The position numbers were made by a program, and so were the translations under genes. Source: Cyrtodaria siliqua (lineage: Eukaryota; Mollusca; Bivalvia; Adapedonta; Hiatellidae). Taken from it: a stretch of 64,000 nt of DNA. Below, piece by piece: positions 23,826 through 32,405 of the stretch. The stretch covers positions 1-64,000 of the forward strand of contig JAWPHD010011202.1 of NCBI GenBank assembly GCA_037043455.1. The letters are read 5' to 3'. Within the stretch, counting starts at the first letter, position 1. Every line of letters starts with the position of its first letter. The notes under the pieces are model-generated. The model saw only the letters and a list, made by a program, of their open reading frames with translations. It was not told the DNA's origin and ran no database searches.

Positions 23826-23940
23826 TGCATATCATACGGTGAAACCTAAAACGAAAACATTCCATCAGAGCCATACTCCAGAGGCAAGAAATGAGCCCAA
23901 TTTTGAGGACAGTTATAATGGTTCCCATGTTTAGTGAAAT
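23826..23940 (-). CDS. Exon 9 (last coding exon) of the minus-strand multi-exon gene
   Basis: Acceptor TGTATTTCAG precedes 23940 and donor CA/GTAAGT follows 23826. Joined to exon 8 (which leaves one base, G) it continues DFTKHGNHYNCPQNW and then AHFLPLEYGSDGMFSF before a TAG at 23848-23846. No family is recognised. The segment is His/Asn/aromatic-rich and unlike the Lys/Pro repeats upstream. The reading frame resumes open after the TAG and stays open across the next splice junction. It may therefore be a natural C terminus followed by 3' UTR, or a longer protein with a nonsense codon. Confidence 0.55.
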
Positions 23941-24513
23941 CTGAAATACAAAATAAAATGTATAATGTCATTTACTGACCAGAACAAGAAAAAACACATT
24001 TATACACAAACCCAGCAGTCTGCAATACAAGCTGCAACAAGAACGAGCTATGCTTGAACGGACTGAATGTTTAAAGTTTGAAGGCTGCATGGTTTTAGTA
24101 ACCGAGCTTACGTCGCAAATGTAAATTTTTCGACACACTATAAACAATATTCTTACAATAATTGAAGAAAATCCAAAAGTGAGTCAAGCATGGTTACATT
24201 TTGTTAGAATGTGTTGTCAATATGTATGTATGAATACAGTTAAGATTTTAGAGCAGCAAGTATCTAAAGAAACTGAGCTAAACACACAGTGCTCACATTT
24301 TCAAACACATTATTGGACATATGGACAATCATCCATCATTGTGCTGAGAATGTCAAGCATTTCATCAAGCAGTTCAACAATTTGATTTTATTAATAATGA
24401 ATATATAGTCACATCCTCATCCAGAGAAATGGAAGGGCTGTTGAATGACACCTTCCATAACAGTTGTACGTGACTTCACACACAAGAAAGAACAAGACAT
24501 CTAAATATATTAC

Positions 24514-24587
24514 CTGCTGATAAAACCAATATCCAAATTCCTATTAGAGCCATTGAAACGAGAGACATGACAAATGGTTGTTGAATT
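24514..24587 (-). other. Possible 74-nt cassette exon
   Basis: A pyrimidine tract and acceptor (TTATCTTTTTCAG) precede 24587, and a donor CAG/GTAATA follows 24514. In the phase set by exon 8 it would read only EFNNHLSCLSFQWL and stop. In another phase it encodes a strongly hydrophobic membrane-like segment (FVMSLVSMALIGIWILVLSA) that continues in frame into exon 9. Skipping it joins exons 8 and 9 in frame. It may be an alternatively used or poison exon, or chance splice-like sequence. Confidence 0.3.
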
Positions 24588-24928
24588 CTGAAAAAGATAA
24601 AAACATTTAAAACATGTCCTATAACTTCAATTACTGTTTAAATAACAAAAGCTATTAAATACTCATTATCTTTCACTTTTATGATTTGCTACGGCAACTT
24701 GTTTACCAAATATTACGTTCATCAAAATGTTAATACAAAGCATACATTCCGAGTTACCTGCCGTCCAATTTTCATAATAATACTTTCCCTTCTTCTGATA
24801 TATATTTTAACATGATTAAGTTTACATGTCGATTTTCATCCCTTTTATATACAAAACATTTACCTGATGGGGAATACACATCAAAGTTCATCTGTTGTCT
24901 ATGCCTGGCAGGCTAGTTCACCTTTAAC

Positions 24929-24973
24929 CTGTAATAACAATCTCATCTGGTGACTGCGCATCGACATCCGTAT
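24929..24973 (-). CDS. Exon 8 of the minus-strand multi-exon gene
   Basis: A 45-nt exon between acceptor CTTCTTTTAG and donor ACAG/GTTAAA. In the phase passed on by exon 7 it reads DTDVDAQSPDEIVIT (the first residue spans the junction), an acidic linker. It is too short to classify alone. Support is the phase match on both sides and the acidic composition shared with exon 7. Confidence 0.6.
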
Positions 24974-25032
24974 CTAAAAGAAGTGTGAATACATGTTTAT
25001 ATGAAAAATAGTATAATTAGAAGCTAGCCTGC

Positions 25033-25087
25033 CTGATGTGCCATCTCCAGCAACTTCATCTTTGGTGGGTGCAACTTCATCCAGGAC
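25033..25087 (-). CDS. Exon 7 of the minus-strand multi-exon gene (GC donor)
   Basis: Acceptor GGATTTTTACAG precedes 25087. The exon reads VLDEVAPTKDEVAGDGTS in phase 0, matching the phase-0 end of the triplicated exons upstream. The 3' boundary that keeps the frame with exon 8 is CACATCAG/GCAGGC, a GC-AG intron. GC donors are a minor but normal class. No canonical GT donor with the right phase is visible nearby. Confidence 0.55.
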
Positions 25088-25339
25088 CTGTAAAAATCCT
25101 ATTTAAAGGAACAGAATATACATGTTCATTTGCACTGAGAAAATAGCATAAAATAGCATAATCAATCTAGCATTAGTAGCAGTTTTGTGATCGACAATTC
25201 ATCAACATATTACAGGTAATTTAGAGCTGCCCCAAAATGAGAGCAGAAGGATACACAGGAATCCAGGAACCTGTCCTACTCTAACAAAGATTCCTATGGT
25301 TTTTTAACATGCTCGAAAAATAAATAATAGACTCCAATA

Positions 25340-25500
25340 CAGGGGACCGCATGGTTTACGTCCCCATCCAATAGACGAGGCAAAGGGGAAGTGTCCTGCC
25401 CAAGAACACATTAACCAAACTCAGTGTGAGGCTTGAACCCAGATCCTCCAGTTAAAACTCCATCACACTATCCAATGGGCAACACCAGCCCCCTAACAAC
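25340..25500 (-). repeat. Interspersed repeat, tRNA/SINE-like, copy 1
   Basis: Contains GGGACCGCATGGTTTACGTC, GACGAGGCAAAGGG, GAGGCTTGAACCCAGATCC (B-box-like on the complementary strand) and CAACACCAGCCCCC. A diverged partial copy is at 25655-25775. The arrangement resembles tRNA-derived repeats of marine invertebrates. The class is inferred. Confidence 0.55.
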
Positions 25501-25654
25501 AAATACATTGAATCAATATATAAAATACAGTATACATTTCTTGAATACAAAAATGTGCTCTTAAGTCAGAATCATTCACATGGATGTGCATGCAGTTTTT
25601 AATTATTGTCTTTCCGATGGTCTTTCTATGATTTTTTAATGTATTCAAAGAATA

Positions 25655-25775
25655 CTCCCGATACACGGGACCGCATGATTTACGTGCCTATCCAACGGAC
25701 GAGGCAAAGGGATAGTGTTTTGCCCAAGATGAAAATGACGAAACTCAAGAAGCAATGGCGAGGCTTGAGGTTTGT
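25655..25775 (-). repeat. Interspersed repeat, tRNA/SINE-like, copy 2
   Basis: Shares GGGACCGCATGATTTACGTG, GACGAGGCAAAGGGA and GGCGAGGCTTGAG with the 25340-25500 copy, in the same order, about 315 bp away. It is truncated at its B-box end. Confidence 0.55.
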
Positions 25776-26076
25776 GCGCATATAAAATTGATTCAAGCTA
25801 ACCAGAAGGCCTTATTGCCTACTGACTGTTCCCAGTCGGTAACCCTGTCTTCACCACCCTTTATGTTTTTGTCTCTTTAATTGTATTATCAAGTCCTTGT
25901 TTGCAGTACAGTGCGGACCTACGATGCCATTGCGTTCGGACGCTGTGGTTTCTATAGGACCCTATATCTCATTTTTTAACATGCGTCCTCCGATTACAAG
26001 TGCACTATCCAGTGATTCATGCGACCAGCCCACTAACAGCTTTTAACCCCAACAGCAAATACATTGAATCAATGTA

Positions 26077-26397
26077 TACTGAAAGGAAATAAAAATGCAT
26101 AATCAAAAAATTGCCTATACTACACCATTACATATACCTAATTCTATGTAATTTTCAGATATATCTCAACGTGTTTTGTACAAAAAGGGGCTACAACTAA
26201 TTACAGAAAGGACAACTCTTGTCATGTAGTAGACCTTTAATCAAATAATAAAGGGGTATCAATTGGTGTGTTTGGTGCTGAAACCTTTCCAAAAGGACAG
26301 GCCTAACGTCGCCCTGTACCATTCAATTAGCAGTAGCATATTAAACATACCATATATTGCGGAAATACCCATCATGCATTTATTTTTCCTTTCAGTA
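26077..26397. mobile_element. TA-flanked MITE, copy 2 (Tc1/mariner-like)
   Basis: The ends CTGAAAGGAAATAAAAATGC and GCATTTATTTTTCCTTTCAG are inverted and flanked by TA. The first 190 bp match copy 1 at 20395 (CAAAAAATTGCCTATACTAC, CTCAACGTGTTTTGTACAAA). The middle differs by deletion and other sequence. It lies in intron 6 of the minus-strand gene. Confidence 0.83.
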
Positions 26398-27289
26398 TAT
26401 AAAATGCAGTATACATTTTTTGATGCAAGAATGTGCTAAGACACCCGATACTTCATTTCAAGAGGTTGTAAGTTTTAGATGATCATTCTCTATGAACCTT
26501 ACTTTAAGACTCTTGGTACTGAATTGCTAATTTCTATTTTCAAACTTTGTAGTAATTTTGGGCATGGTACTGCATTTGAAGGTTCTCATCTCAGGCTCTC
26601 TGTGATGTAAAAATGAGAAAAATGATACATGAACACATACAATTTCATCCTATATTCCAAAACAAGAAATAAATTGGAATGGACAAAAAGATTCCAGAGA
26701 CCATGCACATCTCTATAAATTTAGCATTTTGTAGCAAGTATGGTGAATATATGAAACACCTAGTTCACATTTTAAAAGCTATAATTTACTTCTGACACAA
26801 TCAAGGGCAATAACTCTGTTATGCACTGTTGATTTCACACCCTGTTAAAGATATTATTGCAACAAAGTTTCAAGCAAAACGTCAAGTTCTGAACTGGTTG
26901 AATTCATAATCCCTAAATAACATGTGCATCAATTTTCCTCATTATCAAACTTGTTTGAGCCATCTTGCTGAATTTTCCTTCATCCTTTTATTCCAGCAAA
27001 TAAGACGCAACATAAATGATTAATGACGATTAATGAACAAAACAATCAGATGTGTTTAACATTCGAACACACCCTGCGCAGTCTTTCATATACACAAAGA
27101 AGAGAAACAACTATGTTACTCATATACACAAAGAAGAGAAACAACTATGTTATTTATAAAATACGGCTGTGCCATTAATTCCCCGCATATATTTCATCTG
27201 TTGGAAGCGCAGAACTTTTCATATCGGTGGATAAAATACAGTTAGGAGTGTGGTTGAGTAGTAATTAAATCACGAGTTAGCACTGAAGT

Positions 27290-27590
27290 TATTGAACGGA
27301 ACCTTTTTTTCCTTCTATTTTTGTAAAAGTGACCTAGACCTAGAACCCATTGACCCCAAATGCGTTCCCCAAGCCTCCTCTTCAAATACGCAACCTATCC
27401 AGAAAGTTTCATGTTAATACCTAATTCCTAACAGAATTTATTTAACAGAAACCTTTTTTCTATTTTTAGTAAAGTGACCTTGACCCCAGTGACCCCAAAC
27501 GCTACCCCATGCTTCCTCTTCATATAAGCTACCTATCCAGAATGTTTCATGCCAATATCTCATTCCTAATTAAAGTTATTGAGCGAAAAC
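27290..27590 (+). repeat. Two-unit repeat with GTGACC motifs
   Basis: Two units of about 150 bp share GAACCTTTTTTC-like, AAGTGACCT, TGACCCCAAA, CTTCCTCTTCA, CTATCCAGAA and TTTCATG motifs in the same order (from about 27295 and 27445). It is a dispersed mollusc-style repeat. The half-site-like TGACC strings recall the 3.9-4.5 kb array, but no perfect palindrome is present here. Confidence 0.6.
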
Positions 27591-27880
27591 GAAACCTAGC
27601 ACTATCACTAAATGTCGCCGCTTAAATTTTAAGTCAAATAAAGGGCCATAATTCTGTAATAAATTAGGCAATCAACAATGGGTGATGAACAGGGACATAA
27701 GGTCATCAGTTGTTATGTTTACATGATGTTTTGGGAACAACACATTCAAAAGTATCTGAGGAATATCAAGTAATGAACATGTGTTACGGGATATGCTGCG
27801 ACAGGACAAAAATGTGTTATGGGACAGGACGTTACGGACGTGATTCCTATATAGCCTCCACTTCAATTTGTGAAAGCAGG

Positions 27881-29313
27881 GGTATAAAAAAAGTTAGGGG
27901 AATATTCCAAGCAAATTGTGGGGAAAGTATGCTACTTTTTTAGGGGAAGGGTCCGAAGAATATCAACCCAAGATTATGAAGGTAAAAAAAACCTGGGACG
28001 GTTTGTAAATAAATATCAGAGTGGACCATGCAAGGATACTTCCGGTGAAGAATTCTAACCAGCAGTTTCTTCGGAGATGTTCTATAAAGCAAAAGTTAAT
28101 AGACGGATGATGGACGACGGACAACTTGCTTTCGCCCAGTAGAGCTAAAAACCCTGCTGAATTGCATATCACTAACCTGTTTTTTACTGGTAACAGTTGT
28201 AGACTGTTGAGAATTTAGCACAATGGGTATGGGTGTTGCAGGTTTGGCTTGAACTGTCCTTTTCTTGGGTTTTGGTTGTGTCGTTGTCGCTGGCTGTTTA
28301 TCCTGAAATATAGAAAATGGGAACATTAAAATTTAGCAAAAATAATTTAATATAATTTACAATTACTAGCAATGCAGGCAGATGAAAATGCTCATCTCTG
28401 TAAAGTAAATCAGATGTCAGAGAAAGGATTCGAACATTTTTTGGAAAGTCACTCGTCCGACTTGGAGATTGTACTCATCCCGCAGCATAATCCACTCATC
28501 CTGCATCTTTCATGATACCTTGATTAAAACACATAATCTCAAGACAAATGTTTACTTGTGGAGAAGAAATAAATTCAAAATCGATTGAATATTGTGTTAT
28601 ACACGCGTTTTACCTGTGACTCGCATACATGGACTACACAAAATGTCAGCCATTTGCATTCAATATTATCAACATGTTGGTCTTTTTCCTAGCTTGATTC
28701 TTACAACTATTATGTTTGTTTGAAATTTCTAAGGGTAAATGTTATTTTTAAACTAAGACAGATGATGGATGTTCAACGACTTGGAAGATTACAACGGATG
28801 GAAATATACTAGTTTTGGATGGAGTTTCCCCGGAATACATATCACGTGATACCTCTATTTTTAAACTTCCTATCAAAATTGCACACAATAGCAAGAAGCA
28901 GATCAACCTATTTTGAATCGAGCGCACCTGACGCTTTATTACCCTTGCAACAGTGACGTCGCAGCGGCTTCCATTTCCGTTTCACGTTACAAGAAGCCGT
29001 TTTAAAAACGAAAATTAAATGAAATTAAATGAAATTTTATTTCATTTGGTATTGCTCATTTTACATTTTTATTTAGGCATGATTTTTCAATCGTCAGTTT
29101 AGGCTAGTTTCCAGTAAAACTACTCTCCTGGATTTGAAAATCACTCGTAAATATGAGCAGACAAGTAGAGTTTTGGAGCACTGAGAGAACGGAGCAAAGC
29201 TAGCTTGCATATTCACTTGTAAACTTGGCATATACTCATATAACAATAATCTTTAAAGATGAAGTAGCATAGGCTTGCTCTGGAATATATCAATGTGAAC
29301 AAATGAAAAGAAA
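27881..29313. repeat. Tandem segmental duplication, unit A (contains exon 6)
   Basis: The segment begins GTATAAAAAAAGTTAGGGGA, includes a fragment with GACGGACAACTTGC and CAGTAGAGCTAAAAA (a family-A-like 3' end), exon 6, and conserved intron sequence. The same order recurs at 29314 and 30376. Compared with unit B it carries an extra block of about 360 bp (about 28638-29000), between GGACTACA and AGCCGTTTT. Confidence 0.88.
28177..28302 (-). CDS. Exon 6: third copy of the triplicated 42-codon exon
   Basis: A 126-nt exon between acceptor ATATTTCAG and donor ACAG/GTTAGT, phase 0 at both ends. It begins DKQPATTTQPKPKKRTVQAK and ends TTVTSKKQ. It is basic and Pro/Thr/Gln-rich with a KPKKRTVQAK patch like a nuclear localisation signal, and is probably disordered. 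It is nearly identical to exons 4 and 5. Because the exon is symmetric, its duplication keeps the reading frame. Confidence 0.8.
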
Positions 29314-30375
29314 GGTATAAAAAAAGTTAGGGGAATTTTCTCAGCCAAATAGTGGGGAAAAGTATGCTCCTTTTTTAGGGGAAGGGGCCAAAGAATATAA
29401 ACCCAAGATTGTTGACGAAAAAAACCTGGGACGATTTGTATATAAATCTGAGAGTGGACCATGCAAGGATGCTTCCGGTGAAGAATTCTAACCAGCAGTT
29501 TCTTCAGAGATGTTCTATGAAGCAAACGTTAACGGACGGACGACGGACAACTAGCCTTCATCCAGTAGAGTTAAAACACCTGCTGAATGGCATAATGGTG
29601 TATCTGACTGTCACTAACCTGTTTTTTACTGGTAACAGTTGTAGACTGTTGAGAATTTAGCACGATGGGTATCGGTGTTGCAGGTTTGGCTTGAACTGTC
29701 CTTTTCTTGGGTTTTGGTTGTGTCGTTGTCACTGGCTGTTTAACCTGAAATATAGAAAATGGGAACATTAAAATTTAGCAAAAATAATTTAATATAATTT
29801 ACAATTACTAGCAATGCAGGCAGATGCAAATGCTCATCTCTGTTAAGTAAATCAGATGTCAGACAGGATTCGAACATTTTTTGGAAAGTCACTCGTCCGA
29901 CTTGGAGATTGTACTCATCCCGCAGCATAATCCACTCATCCTGCATCTTTCATGATACCTTGATTAAAATACATAATCTCAAGATAAATGTTCACTTGTG
30001 GAGAAGAAATAAATTCAAAATCGATTGAATACTGTGTTATACACGCGTTTTACCTGTGACCCACATACATGGACTACATGGAAGCCGTTTTAAAAAACGA
30101 AAATTAAATGAAATTTTATTTCATTTGATATTGCTCATACATTTTTATTTAGACATGATTTTTCAATCGTCAGTTTAGGCGAGTTTCCAGTAAATCCTGG
30201 ATTCGAAAATCACTCGTAAATATGAGCAGACAAGTAGAGTTTTGGAGCACTGAGAGAACGGAGCAAAGCTAGCTTGCATATTCACTTGTATACTTGGCAT
30301 ATACTCATATAACAATAAGATGAAAGTAGCATAGGCTGGCTCTGGAATATATCAATGTGAACAAATGAAAAGAAA
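29314..30375. repeat. Tandem segmental duplication, unit B (contains exon 5)
   Basis: A 1,062-bp unit with the same start motif and internal order as units A and C, and very high identity around the exon and the CTTCCGGTGAAGAATTCTAA segment. It lacks the block of about 360 bp present in unit A. Confidence 0.9.
29619..29744 (-). CDS. Exon 5: second copy of the triplicated 42-codon exon
   Basis: 126 nt, acceptor ATATTTCAG, donor ACAG/GTTAGT, phase 0-0. It begins VKQPVTTTQPKPKKRTVQAK and ends TTVTSKKQ. It differs from exon 6 by only two residues at the start. No substitution has introduced a stop or damaged a splice site, so selection or very recent origin keeps all three copies usable. Confidence 0.8.
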
Positions 30376-30679
30376 GGTATAAAAAAAGTTAGGGGAATTT
30401 TCTCAGCCAAATAGGGGGGAAAAGTATGCTACTTTTTTAGGGGAAGTGGCCGAAGAATATAAACCCAAGATTATTGACAAAAAAACCTGGGACGATTTGT
30501 ATATTAATCTGAGAGTGGACCATGCAAGGATGCTTCCGGTGAAGAATTCTAACCAGCAGTTTCTTCAGAGATGTTCTATGAAGCAAACGTTAACGGACGG
30601 ACGACGGACAACTAGCCTTCATCCAGTAGAGTTAAAACACCTGCTGAATGGCATAATGGTGTATCTGACCATCACTGAC

Positions 30680-30805
30680 CTGTTTTTTACTGGTAACAGT
30701 TGTAGACTGTTGAGAATTTAGCACGATGGGTATCGGAGTTGCATGTTTGGCTTGAACTGTCCTTTTCTTGGGTTTGGGTTTTGCCGTTGTCGCTGGCTTT
30801 TTAAC
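30680..30805 (-). CDS. Exon 4: first copy of the triplicated 42-codon exon
   Basis: 126 nt, acceptor ATATTTCAG, donor ACAG/GTCAGT, phase 0-0. It begins VKKPATTAKPKPKKRTVQAK and ends TTVTSKKQ. Differences from exons 5 and 6 (K for Q, AK for TQ, H for P) make it the outlier of the three. Confidence 0.8.
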
Positions 30806-31004
30806 CTGAAATATTGAAAATGGGAAAATTAATATTTAGCAAAGACAATGTAATATAACTTACAATTACTAGCAATGCAGGCAGATGCATATGCTCATCT
30901 TTGTAAAGTAAATCAGACGTCAGAGAACGGAGCAGAGCTGACTCGCCTATTCAATTTTTCGGCTTTGTCAGCAGCCAGGGGTGTAACTGATTAATTTAAG
31001 TTCT

Positions 31005-31395
31005 ATGTTAACATGATTAACAATCTATGCAAGTTTGGTAAAGATCATATAATAAATGAAGGTGCTAGAGTGTTCCAAGGAAGAAAACAGTATTTTTTAG
31101 TAAAACAAGGGCCACACTCTGGTGGTACTGATCTGATTTTACTGGTTTTCATTGATACTACAAATCTGTGCAAGTTTGGTAAAGATCAAATAATAAATGA
31201 AGGTGCTAGAGTGTTCCAAGGAAGAAAACAGCATTTTTTAGTAAAACAAGGGCCACAACTCTGGTGGTACTGATCTGATTTGACTGGTTTTCGTTGATAC
31301 TACCAATCTGTGCAAGTTTGGTAAAGATCAAATAATAAATGAAGATGCTAGAGTGGTCACGGACGACAGACAACTCGCCCTCCCATAAACCGGTA
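31005..31395 (+). mobile_element. Truncated family-A-like element
   Basis: Two and a half units of about 145 bp with CAAGTTTGGTAAAGATCA, GAAGGTGCTAGAGTGTTCCA and AAAACAAGGGCCACA. They are followed by GACGACAGACAACTCGCCCT and CCCATAA, the sequence that precedes the 3' hairpin in A1. The hairpin itself is missing. The frame of 86 codons through it is not a gene. Confidence 0.65.
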
Positions 31396-31676
31396 AAATA
31401 CGATATACTTGGTATTTACTCATATAAAATCTTTAAAAATGAAGTAGCAGAGGCTTGCCCTGAGATATATCAATGTGAAAGAAGGATATTTTAAGATAAT
31501 AATGATGGGAAGTTATTCAAGAAAACATTAATGATATAAAATGTCTCAGTGGTCTCAATAGATTTTTTGAGGTTACCTAAAGAGTTACATTTGACTTGGA
31601 CAATGGCTTATTTCTTATAAGAAAACTGTTGGAATTGTCGATTTTGCACAGAAATATGTATCTATTAAATTTTCAC

Positions 31677-31781
31677 CTGGTTTACAGTCATAGGTGAAGT
31701 TGACTTTTGTTTCTTTCCTGAAGTCACTGCAGTAGCTGGTGCAAGCCGTCTTAACTTTATGACAGGTTGCATGTCAGATTC
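31677..31781 (-). CDS. Exon 3 of the minus-strand multi-exon gene
   Basis: 105 nt (35 codons), acceptor ATGTTTTCAG, donor CCAG/GTGAAA, phase 0-0. It begins ESDMQPVIKLRRLAPATAVT and ends STSPMTVNQ. It is a Ser/Thr/Lys-rich linker between the N-terminal domain and the triplicated repeat, with no recognised domain. Confidence 0.75.
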
Positions 31782-31823
31782 CTGAAAACATACCATAAGA
31801 AATTAATAATTATAAAACAGTAA

Positions 31824-32400
31824 ACAAGAGGCCCCTCTTGGGCCTGTGGATGCTCTACTGGCTTAAACGGCTCTTATATCAAGGAATGTCATCATAAAAT
31901 TTCCTTCAGTACTTCTTTTAAAACTTTGAAAAAACAAGAGAATGCAGTTATATAAACATTTTAAACAAATTTGGTATAGATCAGATAAAAAATTAAGTAG
32001 ATAAAGATTTGCAGAACTAGACATAATACTGAGGCTTCCTGCCAAATTTCATAGAAACCAACAAGCCATTGAGGAGAAATGACGCCGACAAGAAATATCA
32101 ACAATTTAAAGTAAAAATGTTAAGGGGCCGAAACTCCAACAAAAATCAACAAACAGGAAAAAAAAGCAATAGGCAACTTGAAACAACCACATTTCCCGTC
32201 TATATCCAATGTTAATGTAAATCAACCTTTATTAAGCAGCCACCTGCCTTTAGGTCACCATTGGCCTTTCCCTCGAATGCCTGCTTAAGACAAGTTTGAC
32301 TGTACATGAAAGATCATTACTGGGGTGTGACTGGGCAATAGACGACAGACTACGGATTGAGGACGGACAACTCGGCATCCCATAAAAGGCCAGTAGAGCT
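31824..32400 (+). mobile_element. Hairpin-ended element A3 (family A), short
   Basis: It starts ACAAGAGGCCCCTCTTGGGC (5' hairpin), has the subterminal GCTCTACTGGC, a core of about 500 bp, then GGACGGACAACTCGGCATCC and a 3' end AGGCCAGTAGAGCT followed by AAAAA. The 3' hairpin is reduced because one arm is degenerate. It is oriented opposite to A1 and A2. Confidence 0.7.
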
Positions 32401-32405
32401 AAAAA

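Larger units (their letters stand above)
30376..31475. repeat. Tandem segmental duplication, unit C (contains exon 4)
   Basis: The same order as units A and B, from GTATAAAAAAAGTTAGGGGA to the tail motif GAAGTAGCAGAGGCTTGCCC near 31438. An insertion of family-A-like repeat (about 31005-31395) separates the body from the tail. It is the most diverged of the three and adjoins the 5' part of the gene. Confidence 0.8.

Noticed and set aside
24758..24794. Possible extra 36-nt exon (reads KKGKYYYENWTA in one frame) on the gene strand
   Set aside because: It has acceptable splice-like borders, but in the phase supplied by exon 8 it stops after seven codons, and the open frame does not join anything upstream.
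29253..30721. ORFs of 68-91 codons on both strands within the segmental duplications (for example TWDDLYINLRVDHARML)
   Set aside because: The plus-strand frame is present in units B and C but broken in unit A, starts in repeat sequence and runs antisense through the real exon. I see no splice context for it.
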